From: Irpex lacteus | Taxonomy: Eukaryota; Basidiomycota; Agaricomycetes; Polyporales; Irpicaceae | Direction: 5' to 3' | Assembly (NCBI GenBank): GCA_001986395.2 | Contig: MQVO02000142.1 | Location: forward strand, 1-23,057 | Length of the DNA stretch: 23,057 bases | Shown: piece after piece, positions 9,985-21,600 of the stretch | Position numbering within the stretch: position 1 is the stretch's first letter | Layout of the letters: the number at the start of each line of letters is the position of its first letter | The notes under the pieces: model-generated | What the model was told of the DNA's origin: nothing | The model's database searches: none | What the model saw: the letters and a program-made list of their open reading frames with translations, nothing else | Made by a program: the position numbers and the translations under genes

Positions 9985-11218
9985 CTAGTCGAAGCTCATA
10001 CCACCATCGACACTTATGATTTGACCTGTACATGTGCGAAAGACCATCTAGTCAGTGCAATACTAGTATCGTATAGAAATATAAAACGTACCTGTGATGA
10101 ATCCAGATTTTGTGGAAACGAGATGGGCAACGAGGTTTGCTACATCGTCAGGCTCTGCGATCGGTGTCTCTTCTCCAATGCCTAGAAGCTAGCGAAGGTT
10201 TTCTCAGCTGCTGTGGCGCTTCTTCCAATATCTCTACATACTGCTTTGATGGCCGCCCCGCGTCCTCCAAATTCATTGTCCCTAGAATGTTCGACTTTTA
10301 CGCCTTGTATGAGTACAGGGCACTAGCTGCAAATGAGGCTGTAACGCACTCAGGGCCGTCGAGACCATTCCGGGTGCATACGAGTTCACAGTGATTTTAT
10401 GGTCCTTCAGCTCTTTTGCTAAGCAAGCCGGGGTCAGTACATAAATACATGTGAGAACCATGCAAAATAGCTACACTCACCCATAACATGCGTCAGCCCG
10501 CGCACAGCAAACTTCGATGCAGAGTAGGCTCCCACTTTTGGCATACCTGCATATAGTTTTAGGCAAGTAGTACAATAAGTCAGCTAGTATCCGGTGTGAG
10601 AGCACCTTGTTTTCCCGCCAGTGAACAGGCCCCTGCAAAATGAGTATCAGGCTAGCTTAATCCATGAAAGTAGCTAGTGGAATCACCAATGAGGCGACCT
10701 CCGGATCCTTGCCGAATCATCTGCTTGGCAGCATACTTGAAGCAAAGCATTGTCCCGAGTGCATTTATGTCAAATATAGAATTCCATTCGTTGACGGTGG
10801 CTAATCATTGTATAGTCAAGCTGGAAATGTTCATGCGGAGCAGAAAGGCTTACTGTCTAGGATAGTCTTTCCGACGTTGGGTGAGATGCCCGCATTGGCA
10901 ATCATCTAAAATACTGTAAGTACTCCCATACTTAATGGGGCATCGAGCGTGAAGTATACTGACCACATCAAGTTGTCCTAAATGCTCGACCACACTATTC
11001 ACAGCAGCTGCTACGGAGTCCTCGTTCGACACATTACCAACGACACAGTATGATTGTCTCCCGACAGCTGTGATCTCCTCGGCAACGGCTTTCATCTGAC
11101 CTTCCTTCCCGCGAATGTCAAGAATACCAACATTGAGGCCATCTTTGGCCAATCGCAGAGCGATAGCCTTCCCGATCCCTTGTGCTGCTCCGGTTACGAG
11201 GGCGACGCGGCTAGACAT
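9985..11218 (-). CDS. Short-chain dehydrogenase, acetoin/diacetyl reductase type (copy 1)
   Basis: NAD(P)H-dependent oxidoreductase of the classical SDR family; closest in feel to (S)-acetoin-forming diacetyl reductase, though the substrate is inferred. Rossmann motif TGAAQGIGKA at residues 9-18, cofactor Asp in GILDIRG, NAG motif (IANAGI), catalytic Ser in ACSLAGKQ and YxxxK in AYSASKFAVRGLT, then the family's C-terminal FITGQIISVDGGMSFD. Nine exons close in phase to 257 aa, the usual size: 11218-10964, 10905-10854, 10800-10687, 10632-10606, 10546-10481, 10418-10350, 10294-10242, 10188-10092, 10025-9985. The fourth exon is only 27 nt. No frame break. It lies in tandem with the paralogue at 12143-13399 and shares its intron layout, so the two arose by local duplication. 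Confidence 0.93.
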
Positions 11219-11286
11219 AAGGCGAACAAAGTGCGGCAGATACGTTGATAGCTGGAGATATGGGACTTCGTGTTGGGTAGCGTGTC

Positions 11287-11293
11287 CTTATAT
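11287..11293 (-). promoter_or_regulatory. TATA box of dehydrogenase copy 1
   Basis: The minus strand reads AGATATAAGGA about 70 bp before the ATG at 11218. Copy 2 has a similar TATAAG at the same distance, so the core promoter was probably duplicated with the gene. Confidence 0.5.
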
Positions 11294-12142
11294 CTAGTAT
11301 CTCAGCAATCTGCGGATTATGACGTGAACATCGTGGGTATGAACGAGAGCTAAAGAAACTCGCAGTACACAGTAGTTGAATAACTACTATGAGACACTCA
11401 CTGTAGCTTTGTCGCCTTATAATGGACATTCTGGAGTCCTCTGCCATCGGCTGTGATGTCATTGGTAAGAACGTTGGCACTATTGCGGCCAGGTTTGGAA
11501 TACCAAGGTATAATGAAGCAAATGAGGCATCACCTGCGGGACTCGTCTATCTATGCCGTTAAATGTGCGTATTGACCACATACTTCCATGATTTCAGGTC
11601 AACCATGACAGCTTAGATCAAGCATGCGGGCCAGCTGTCCCTAGCTGTCCACTCTTTGTAACAGACTGGTACCAAATGCAATCTAGATCATTGGAATGAC
11701 GCGATGAACACGATCAGCTCTTGGGTGCCCCACCTAGACAGTACGCAATCAGTGCATGTTTGTCATATTCTTGTGACGGTGAATCATGTACCTTGGGATG
11801 GCCTCGCTCAAACCATCTGGTACATGCTCTGTGCAATATCTCCACTAGCAGATCAACCTAGTAAGGGAGAGACGAGGGTAACACATAAAACCCGCTACCA
11901 AATGTGTAGTATTTCTGGTATAAGCGCCATCGCGAATTCAGTAGCAGATATACTGTATACTGCATACAACGAGGTTCAAGATTCCCGTCAGAGGCACTAG
12001 TCATAGGTATGGGACAGACGTGGAGGACACAGCCTTACTATCTGCATACACTGGGGCGATGACATACTTTGCAACCCGAGCATTCTCGTTAAGACCAGAT
12101 CCGAGAGTAATCGAGTGTACCACTCAGGCTGCCTCCCACTTA
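11294..12142. other. Intergenic region between the two dehydrogenases
   Basis: Upstream sequence of copy 1 and downstream sequence of copy 2. A 98-codon plus-strand frame at 11704-12000 has no recognisable feature and no support from composition. Nothing else is seen. Confidence 0.5.
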
Positions 12143-13399
12143 CTACTCGAAATTCATTCCACCATCGACGCTGATGATCTGACCTACGAATACGTAGTGT
12201 TTAGTGTGCAGAATACTGGTGACAATATGCCATACAGAGACCAACCTGTTATAAAATCGGATTCTGGGGAAGCGATATGGGACACAAGGTTCGCCACAAC
12301 ATGAGGCTCAGCGGCTGGCGTATCCGGTGGCATTCCTAAGACCTACGGGGAAAATCAGCCGTCTGTTCAGCAATTTCCCTCGCATCAATGAGATGGCTAC
12401 GTACTGATCTGATGACAGCGCCACGTCCTCCCTGTGCAGCGTCTTCTGGGGTTTCGACTTTCACGCAGGATATAAGTAACCGGCTACCATAGCATTAAAA
12501 ATCATAACAATGAGAATCATACCCATAGCAGTATAAATCATCCCTGGTGCATAGGAATTCACGGTTATATTGTGCTTCTTCAACTCTCTCGCTGGGAAAC
12601 AGTCAGCGATTCCTAGGATAGTGAGCGGACATCTGATTTACCCATAACATGCGTCAGTCCGTGTACGGCAAACTTCGATGCAGAGTATGCTCCCAAATTG
12701 GCAAGACCTAGCGTTCAGAGTCCGTTTATTGTGTCGTGTTAGCCAGGTGAGCCGGAACCCTCAGAGAGCATACCTTGTTTCCCTGCGATAGAGCAAGCCC
12801 CTGATAAACGAGACTTGTCAACACTAGAAAATGTGCACCATGTGTCAAATCTCCCGCACCAATCAAGCGACCTCCGGTTCCTTGTTCAATCATTTGGATG
12901 GCTGCATGCTTGAAGCACAACATAGTTCCAAGCGCATTTACCGAGAATATGATGTTCCACTCTTCTGCGGTAGCTATGCAGGATATAATCGGTCAGAGAA
13001 TCCGTCTTCACAGGAGGTGAAAGAGATTTGCTTTCTACGATAGACCTCCCAAGGTTAGGTAAAATGCCCGCATTAGCGACCATCTAAAGCGAAGTTATCA
13101 GCTTTTCTGAAGAAATTACGGACTGAACATAATTGCATCCATACCACATCTAGCTGACCGAGATTGTCCACGGCACTTTTGACAGCGGATTTGACGGATT
13201 CCTCGTTTGAAACATCGCCTACAATACAATGAGATCGTCTCCCGGCGGCCTTGATCTCCTCAGCTACAGCAGCAACCTGCTCTTCTTTCCCTGGAACGTC
13301 TAGGAGAGCTACATCAAGGCCGTCTTTGGCCAAGCGTAGGGCGATGGCCCTTCCAATTCCCTGTGCTGCGCCGGTGACGAGAGCAACGCGTGTAGACAT
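12143..13399 (-). CDS. Short-chain dehydrogenase, acetoin/diacetyl reductase type (copy 2)
   Basis: Paralogue of the gene at 9985-11218, same strand and order. Rossmann motif TGAAQGIGRA, NAG motif (VANAGI), catalytic Ser in ACSIAGKQ, YxxxK in AYSASKFAVHGLT, and the C-terminal ITGQIISVDGGMNFE. The first two exons (13399-13145 and 13083-13032) match copy 1 in length exactly, and later introns fall at the same codons. The second intron begins with GC (13031-13030) instead of GT where copy 1 has GTAAGC. With a GC-AG intron the frame stays open, so the gene looks intact. Predicted size is about 257 aa. Surface and active-site-loop residues differ from copy 1 (for example LANLGAYS against MPKVGAYS), so substrate preference may have shifted. 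Confidence 0.92.
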
Positions 13400-13460
13400 G
13401 TGAGCGAAGTGTTGAGTAAATGCAGCTGGTTGAGTGCATCATCCACAGTGGTGGCCACCA

Positions 13461-13470
13461 AATACTTATA
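13461..13470 (-). promoter_or_regulatory. TATA box of dehydrogenase copy 2
   Basis: The minus strand reads GGTATAAGTATT about 65-70 bp before the ATG at 13399, matching the spacing in copy 1. Confidence 0.5.
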
Positions 13471-13713
13471 CCTGTCTGTAATGTATTGTTGACGTACATG
13501 CCATAGGTACAAACGATGCTGATGATGGACGTCACTATGAAGTATGGATTCAGTGGTGCACCTAATGAATAGCTGTGAAACTTGCCATAAGTTCGCCATC
13601 CCACGACCGGCACACATGGGCTTGTTGGCACCTGCTGTGAGAATTGCAGGCACGGCTCGCACTACCATAGCTTGGAGAATATCACTGTTGCGATCACGTT
13701 CAGCAGACAGTTG

Positions 13714-14226
13714 TCATCCACAGGATCTACACGTCAGCGGTTCATATTGTTCTTCAGCTGTGGCCAGTGCAACAACTCGGTCAGAATCATTCAGACCGAG
13801 CATGCAGACTGAGTTTCCTCTCGCGACGGTATAAAGCCTGGCAAACATCATCATTGATACCAGATAGAAGTGTTTTAACGGACTGCGGACTACTTACCAG
13901 ACGATAATGGGTCCAACTGCAAGCTTCCTGGTACAAGCCGATTGAGCACTTGTTGCTATCTTGACAAATTTGTGTGGCAATAAACTGTTTTGTTGCGACG
14001 CCAGCTAAAGCACTCGATCAGGGGCCGTAAACATACCGGATGACCCCAACATCATAGCGATTCCTGCAGCAAGTTGTGGCTCCAACTGTACAGGGCCTTG
14101 CCGTGAAACGACCTCTTCTGGGGGCTGGATGTAATGTATGGAATGAGGCGCAATGCACTTGCTGTAAGGGACACGCTCTGCCGACGGGGTCAAAAGATAA
14201 TATGAAAAATCCTCCTTGCTATCCAT
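13714..14226 (-). CDS. Possible small membrane protein gene, unrecognised
   Basis: I do not recognise this protein. Three exons, 14226-14037, 13916-13898 and 13837-13714, have proper GT-AG ends (GTATGT and GTAAGT donors) and close in phase to 110 aa. The middle exon is only 19 nt. The first exon codes for a polar stretch with a PSAERVPYSKC segment. Across the three exons a continuous hydrophobic run forms (AAGIAMMLGSS, VGPIIVW, LYTVA), probably one membrane span, followed by a soluble tail ending CRSCG. That both splices preserve the hydrophobic run is the main support. In-frame codons run upstream of the ATG (SSVTFGIILYIVHM), so a further exon or start is possible. The space to the calcineurin stop is only about 155 bp. 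It may also be a non-coding spacer that happens to read well. Confidence 0.38.
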
Positions 14227-14382
14227 ATGCACAATGTACAGAATGATGCCAAACGTAACAGAAGAGACTAGAGACAAATAACAAAATCAGAACAACGACA
14301 CGTATCATGAGACCTACATCAATATGCACTCTCCATGGGGTCATCGTGTATATCCTTGCCAGCTACTTCTCGACTCGATTAC

Positions 14383-16967
14383 CTAACTTGCAGACGCAGG
14401 ACTGGATCTGCCAGACTCGGAGGCTCCATTCTTGCCAGCGCTCTGGTTCGCGACCTGGTCTGCTAGCTTGTCGAGCTCCGGATCCGCAGCTGAGCTCTTG
14501 CCGTCGTATACTTCTTTGATAAGCGACATAGTACTCTCCAAGCTCCTGCGCCGAGTGCTGGGACTGGTCATCGTCGTACCAAGGCTAGCTTGACGACCAT
14601 GACCGCGTCTGAAAGGAGTAGGCGAGATAGATGACAGCGGGGAAGCCGGTGAAGTAGGTGAAGGAGGGCTGATTGGGGAGGTCGGGATATTGGGGTCGCT
14701 GGTGACAATCTTTTGGAGAGCCTCGGCGACGCCATTGGGCGGAACGGCCTCGCGGTCGGAAGCTTCTGGCGTCGCAGGCTGTGACAATATCGCCCTGCCT
14801 TCCTCGGATTCCGCGTCGTACAGGTCCGGAGGCAAGCGCTCGTTCTCGATGTCGGACTTGCGACTGCGATTTGATTCATGAGAAAGGGTGGTAGAAGCAA
14901 GAAAATCAAATAACTTACGCATCTTCGAAGCCGGAGATGGCATCTTTGATACCCTCCGCACCCAAAGCAAGTGTGCCATAAGGTAGCTTGCCAGAGCCAG
15001 AGACATTCTTGAGTTCGGAGACCTTCTCGGATTCCTCACTGGTAAAATTAAGGATTTATCAGTGCAGAAACTGGTAAAGCCGATAGACTGCATACCGCAA
15101 CAACGCAAAAACCCGTGCCATTCGACCGACAGCGAGGATCTTATTCTTGATAACCTTCCGGCGCTCAGCAGGATCCTCTGACGGTGTGGGGGAGACCAGG
15201 GCCTCTTCGTCGGAACTCTCCTCGAGCTCTTCCTTCGTGCAGCAGTTGAGCATGGCCAAGAGCATGTCCGTGACTGGACAGAGGTAAGCTTGTGATGTTG
15301 AGTCTGAGTAATAGTCGACAGTACTCACTCTTCTCTCCTACAAAAGGCAAACTCCAAGTGAAGGCATCCATAAAGTTTGGTAGCCAGTATGGGTGCGGCG
15401 TCGAATTGAACTGTCGGATATTGAGCACGTTGCTCTCGTACTTCAGAATAGCCGCCTTGTTGTTGTATACGTCAAGGTAGTTAGGGGCAGAGAAAAGTGT
15501 CATAACAGACGGGAAACCCGTCGTCCTTGTTTTGCGATACATCCGGTATCTAGTTCATGCAAGGAGTTTAGTAGGATACTCAATATTCTACGACCACCTG
15601 CGGGGTATGACTTACCCAGCGTCTTGAGCTTCGTGTGCACGGATGATGGACAATAACTTGTTCCTCTCTAGGAACTGGCAGGCGGCTTGGTAACTAGGCG
15701 GCTTAGTCAGAGAGGAAACACACCAGGTGTGAATTATGTAGACCTACGTGAAGAAGTAGGAGCACCCTCGTACGTGATTGTGTACGAAGCTCTCGTTACC
15801 CTTCTCTTGTCCAAAATCCTCAATAGGATCCGACCACAAAATATCGCACATAAGGCCCTGGGTAGGGGGCTCACGGAAGCGGTCGATCTGTGATAATCTG
15901 AGCACCATAGTCAAAATAAAAAGAAGGAACGAACATTGCGTATATCATCCAGAGTATGAAGTTCGGGAGAAAGACCACCATGGATACAGAAAAATTGTTT
16001 GTTCATGATAGCGGCGAGAGGGAGGGCACAGAAAGAGGTCATGCAGGCATCATAAATCCGCTCTGAATATTTGCGTTTGCCTAGAGGACGTGTCAACAGC
16101 GTATTATTCATGCAAATTGCTGACTTACATTCGAGCTTGAAGGTGAAATAGTCTGTCAAATGCCTGCACTCGTGGTTTCCTCGTAACAGGAATAAGGTAT
16201 CGGGATACCACATCTTGAGAGTCCATAGATAGAGAACACACTGATCAAGGTTTTAGTGAAGTGCTCAAGGAAGGCTACTAAGTGTCTGCGGTATTTACCT
16301 CTATGCTGAAGTACCCTCGGTCAACATAGTCACCAAGAAACAGATACCGCGTATTGGCAGGACTGCCACCAATCTCGAACAGTTTCATGAGGTCGTACTG
16401 GATAAATGAGGAATGTCAACATCTAAAATCGACCCCAGACAGAAATATGATGACGTACATATTGACCATGTATATCTCCGCAGACTACAAATACGGAGGT
16501 CGTCAATCAGCTATACTGCTAACATCACGCAAGAAAAACACGGTGCGACGGTACCTGTGACTGGTGCCTCGACATAAAGCATGTTGGGCTCAGACCTCAG
16601 AATCTCAGACCCCTTGTCAATGATGTACAAAGCTTGCTCCTCGGTGAGTCTACCTTCGCGGTAGAAGTGATTCTTGAGGAAGGCGTGGTCTGGCTTGGTC
16701 GGGTCCTCCTTCGACCAGAACTGCTCGTCGGTCGGCACGAGCATGGCGGGGGCTTGGACCTATGTCGTAAAGATGCACAAGTATGGTGTCAATATTTCAT
16801 CGCCAAAGGTCGCGATACGTGAGACCAACATCTTTGACGACCCGCTCCTGCGTGCTGATCGTGAAGCCGTTATCCAGTTGGTGTTGGGTGAAGTCGATCT
16901 CTGGCAACGGCTCCTTGTGTTGTATCTGCCCAATGGCCTTTTCAATCTGCTTTTGCGTAGAACTCAT
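14383..16967 (-). CDS. CNA1: Calcineurin catalytic subunit A (Ca2+/calmodulin protein phosphatase 2B)
   Basis: Serine/threonine phosphatase activated by Ca2+/calmodulin with the regulatory subunit CnB; controls stress responses and, in fungi, growth at high temperature. Twelve exons read without a frame break, about 620-640 aa. Order of features: [10 protein letters not shown] and [14 protein letters not shown]; metal-site motifs [23 protein letters not shown] and [59 protein letters not shown]; the CnB-binding helix region before [10 protein letters not shown]; the calmodulin-binding stretch around [18 protein letters not shown]; and the autoinhibitory segment [17 protein letters not shown]. 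The last exon (from about 14880) adds a roughly 160-residue Ser/Pro-rich tail ending in a basic block ([14 protein letters not shown]). The start at 16967 gives [11 protein letters not shown], fitting fungal homologues. Confidence 0.97.
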
Positions 16968-17250
16968 GTTCGCCACCCCGAATACTAGCGTCAATAGAAG
17001 GGTGACAAGAATGAGTGGTGGAGGGACAAGATGAAGGATTGGGCGATGATGGAACAAACGCGTATCCAGTACAGGCTCAGGCGGGGTTTCAATGCATTAG
17101 GTATACCCAGGATAGATCGTACAAAGATCTGGTTACTGGACGACAATCGGCGTCTATTCCAAGTACAGCTGATACTTATCAAGATAAGAACTGATAATAA
17201 GCTGTACATGGAAATGCAGCGTTGGCGAGTGGTACAATATTCGTATTACA

Positions 17251-18412
17251 TTATGAGCCAAAATACGCGGGCAAAACATGCTTAGCAACATTGAAGCCAA
17301 GCAAAGACACTATATACGCCGCGAATAAAGGTAGTAAGGGAGCTAGGAGCAGCTCAGATCTAATGAGGAACGGTAGAGCTGCATAACATGAGAACCTGAT
17401 CAGCGGCGGCATGGTCCTATAACGAGGAATCACCTACCGTTGAGTCCAAGATATATACCATACACATACTGCGCAAAACTACACACGAGTGAGTCAAACT
17501 GTACGCCACTGGAAATGAAAACTTACGCTGCGAGGTAGAGCGTGTTCGACAAAAAGAGACATATCCAGTTGTTCTTCAGAATTACTGGTACGAGGAATAG
17601 CTGAGCGAGATAGAGAGTGAGATATAACGGGAAGAACGCGTTTGTATGAACATCAAATGCATAGGCCCATTCAACCGTTGAATCTGACGGAGTTGCGTGT
17701 GATGGGGGTGACAGAAGGACCCGATTCGCGAAAAACCTGTAAAACGGACCATGAACACGAGATGCCTCTTGAAGGGGTATAGACATACCAGATAATCGTA
17801 GCAGCGACTACACCTACTAGCAAATAGTCACGGAATATCATCAAAAGCGCCAGTTGCAGAGCTTCAAGGACGCCGTATGAGTATACAACCGACCATGCCA
17901 CCGCGGATACTGGAGAGCAGTGAGGTCAGTACCGATGTGGCCCGGGCAACTACTGAGACTTACTGGTAAGGGAAGCAGCTACTAGTATGAGGATGGCTGG
18001 ATCGTCCCTTGCCCATGTATTCTTGGTTTCTACGAAGCGTCAGTGGTCAGCGAAGAAATAGCTGTGCAAAGCTTACGTTTATGGAAGTAAACGTTCCTAT
18101 AACTTAAAGCAGTGAAGACCATGAGTAGGAGACTGGAAGAACATGCGAGCCGACTTACACTCTTTTCGGTGCCAAGCATAGGTATGTTAGCTGCCAAGCG
18201 GCCAATTCAAAGTCCTACTTCCCGGGGGTTATGGTCATGTTTCGCAGACTATATCGTAGCATAGATTCAGTGTGGCTTACCATTTGGTGAAATCTGAGGA
18301 GCCTCCTAAATATAACAGGAACGCGACTTGAATCCCAGCCTTGTGGACCTTGTGCCCGAGCGAAGCCATTGTGAAGTTGTGGGTTCGGAGATGCCAGCGG
18401 AAGAACAGACAT
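17251..18412 (-). CDS. GMH1: UNC-50/Gmh1 family Golgi membrane protein
   Basis: Multi-pass inner-nuclear/Golgi membrane protein; yeast Gmh1 interacts with the Arf exchange factors Gea1/2 and the animal homologue helps receptor trafficking. Family motifs: VIFRRLLRFHQMDFELAAWQ, APKRVYRNVYFHK, QTKNTWARDDPA, VEWAYAFDVHTNAFFPL, a Leu-rich span with LFLVPVILKNNW, and YGIYLGLNALPFL. About six hydrophobic spans are visible. Eight exons close in frame; the last ends with TAA at 17251. I start at the ATG at 18412 (MSVLPLASPN), because it alone is in frame with the RRLLRF block; the ATG at 18369 is in another frame. Length is about 270 aa, near the family norm. It is divergent from the WW gene at 18690. 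Confidence 0.95.
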
Positions 18413-18689
18413 TTATGCAGAAGTATAACAGCAGCTGCAGAAGTTATTTTCAGCGAAAGACAATAATGCGCAAGAGGACCACGATGGCCAGCAACACGGT
18501 CAGAGTTACGGTCGCCTCTGACCATTTGGATCAATCACGCTCATTTCAAGCGGAGAATAGCGAGATATTGACTCCGAAACCAATTATGTCTGCGGAGTTC
18601 TGTTGCACAGTAATACATGCGGCGGCGAGCGCCTGCGTCGTTCTCTCCCTTCACCACCCTCAAACACCCTCACCAACTCTGCAACAACC
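18413..18689. promoter_or_regulatory. Shared divergent promoter of GMH1 and the WW gene
   Basis: Only 277 bp separate the two start codons, so the genes must share upstream sequence. No strong TATA box is evident on either strand, as is common for divergent housekeeping promoters. On the plus side the stretch just before 18690 is CT- and ACC-rich (about 18640-18689), typical of a fungal 5' leader. Confidence 0.5.
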
Positions 18690-21600
18690 ATGACGGAGGA
18701 CGACCAGGAAGTCCTCGATTGGGGGAACGAGGATGATGAGATTCAGTCGGGCGACCTTGATGGGGTTGCTCAGCTGAAATCCCTCGATGGTAGAAACGGT
18801 GGCGAGCAAGAAGACGACGCCGTTTCTCTTGGGGACGACGAAGACGAGGAAGTTTATCCCTACAGGCCTACTTCTCAGGACGACACGAACACCAATCCTC
18901 CCAGTACTCCCCGCGGACTCAGCCCGCAGCATAATGGCACCCACAGGGGGCGCGAGTCCCATCGCGAGAGCTCATTCACATCACAGAAGTCGTCTAGATT
19001 CAACGAGTCGCCATCTCTCCAGCGATCACAGTCACTGGGAAAGATGGTTCACGCACTGCCTCCGAAGCCAGCAGTAGTGCCGCCTCCACCGGTTCATACT
19101 CAAAAACCTCGTGCGATGGTTCGTCGAGACAGAAAGTCGAATGGGCATAGCAAACACGACGTAGGTTCCCAGGGAACTTCGTCTCTGCCTCCTGACTGGG
19201 AGGAAAGGTATTCCAGCAAAGACTATGACCGTGGACCTTACTACTACAACCTGAAGACGCATACATCGACCTGGGTTCGCCCTGGGTCGAGTGCCGCCGC
19301 TGCATCACTGGACAAGAACAAAGACCGCAGTGGCGCACGTAGAACTGATACGGCGGCCTCCGACTACACTGATGCTGAGGACAAAAATATTGTTCCTCCG
19401 AGACGTGAAAACAGACGTCGTTCATCGCCAGAGGGTCCGCTCTCATACGAGGACCGCCATTACCGCCCTGGCGATGAGACAGTCGTAAATGATCCTTCCT
19501 TGAGTGTTGGACGACGAGACTTGAATTCAATCCTTCCGCCACGACCGATATCTCCCAGAGCTGCTGATAATAGAAGAGCTGATCGTGCGCCATCGCCACC
19601 ACGAAGACGGGAACCTATTGGGCAAGAAAGAGGAGTTCGTTCTCGTCGAGAACGCTCTCCCCTTTCCCAAGACCACAGTAACAGGAGAGATAGATCTCGA
19701 GAAAACATCCTGCTTACTGCTGACGATCGAACATGGGTTCCTACTAGAAGTGACTCTCCGCCGACACCGTTTGCCGGCCGTGACGTCGACAGCCGTTCGA
19801 AAGCTCCGCATGGACGATACGACCGCTCCCTTCCACAACCGCCGCCGCCGCCCGCATCTTTCTCGCAAGGCGTTCGCAGTGACTCCGAGTGGACGGCTTC
19901 CAGTACGTTATCCGCCTCATCCGATTGCTCCTCCTCTCGCATACGGCACCTATCCTCCTCCCGAGGTGGAAGACATTCAACTCTCGACTGTCTTGAGAAG
20001 CCTCGGGGGTCGAGCTGTGCTCTCCATACTCGTCCATTGTTTAAACGACTCCATCCTGTATCCGACGCCCGGCCGCGTATCGTGGACTCCTTCGTTTTCT
20101 ACTTTCCATTCATGTCGTCGCTCTGCGTCTGCGTTCCTTTCCGTTCTTAACCACATTGTCCTTTCCTTCTCTAGGGCCCCGCTCCCCGCCTCCGCGTATT
20201 CGCGAAGCAAGCCCTCCGCGAAGGCGATTATCCAGCGCAGACGCATATAATGGCCGTTCTCCTGTTTCGCCACCAAGGCAGAAGAGCAGATACGAACGTT
20301 CGCCGTCCCCAGGCAGACCGGCCTATATGGACTCATACGTGCCGGATAACATTCCTCAGCGTAGAGCGCGTGAAGATGACATTTCGTACGACGTGGATGT
20401 AAAGCGCAGACGCACAGACCATTCCCCAGTCGAGCCTTTCAAGACTCGTGAAATCATCGATAGCCGTGAGGCTAGAGTGGACTGGTCAATTAGCGCTGCT
20501 GATGCCGATGCATTGGAGTCCTCTCGTACGTCCGCAATGCCCATCGTGTCTATCAAAACTCATCAATTCCTCTTCATATTAGCGTCCCGCAAGAGAACGC
20601 CTTTACCACCTCAGAGTGCACGATTTCGGGAAGCCTCCAAAAATCCGCCGCCGCCAGGAAGGATTGCACCCATTCCAGGTAGCCAGTACTCTGGTAAAGT
20701 ATCTGATTGTTTGCTCGACTGCCTGCGGCGTCATTCCTCACAAAATGTTGTGCATTTCACTGACCTCCTTTCAGGTACGCGAAACCAACTTCCGACTGGG
20801 CCCAGTGGTCGCAGCCGTAATCGCATAGACAACGACATTTCTCATATTGCGCGTGACAACGATCCCATGGAAGTAGATCATCGCCCGGCGCCCAGGCCTC
20901 CTCCCGTTAGATCAACGTCCAATGTGGTTCTCGATAGAAGTCTACCTCCTACAGGTCCGAAAGCCATGCACAGTACTCCATCTTCTGTGTCACAAGAAAT
21001 GAACTGGCAGCGCGCTCCCCCTCCCCATCTGCGCCAGGATGTAGCTACTTCTGTCGGCACGCCTTTTGCTATGGTGAGAAAATACGTCTTTCGTCAATGG
21101 CTTCTCTGACGCTGTCATAGGATCGTCGAGATGCACCATCTCATCCGAGTAAACCTCCGAGAAAGATGACAGGTTCAAACAGCACCCCGCTCGGGGATCG
21201 GCGTCAACCTAATGAACCACTTCGGCTCGATGTTCCAACGCCTCCTGCAGGGGACAGATACCATGAACAGCCAACTCCGACGTATCTTGAACCTGAACGT
21301 GGTAGATACTTGGATAACTACCGCGGGACTGTGAGTACCTTTGGTGCATTCGAAGGAATTTGCCGGCTTATTTTGTCCAGTCTTCACGCTCGGCGTCTTA
21401 TCAATCGGCCTCCCTATCGATCGAGTGAAGATCCTGCCTCCACTGAATGAATCTACGTCGCGATGGCCAGCACGTGAAGATGTTCGAAATGTACGTTTTG
21501 TGTGATATTTCCAATACCATTGCTTACTGTCGTCCAGGCCAAAGAAAGAATCTCACCTTCTCCCTCTTACTCTGCACCATCTCGCCCACCAATACCAGAG

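Noticed and set aside
11704..12000. 98-codon plus frame between the dehydrogenases
   Set aside because: No motif, no promoter and amino-acid content like random translation.
1..13399. A secondary-metabolite cluster (P450 plus two dehydrogenases)
   Set aside because: No backbone synthase, transporter or pathway regulator is present, and a chaperone and 2.4 kb of spacer and transposon separate the P450 from the dehydrogenases.
19585..20250. 221-codon plus frame inside the WW gene
   Set aside because: It is a shadow of the first exon and intron; the WW frame continues through the same bases with consistent Arg/Ser/Pro content.
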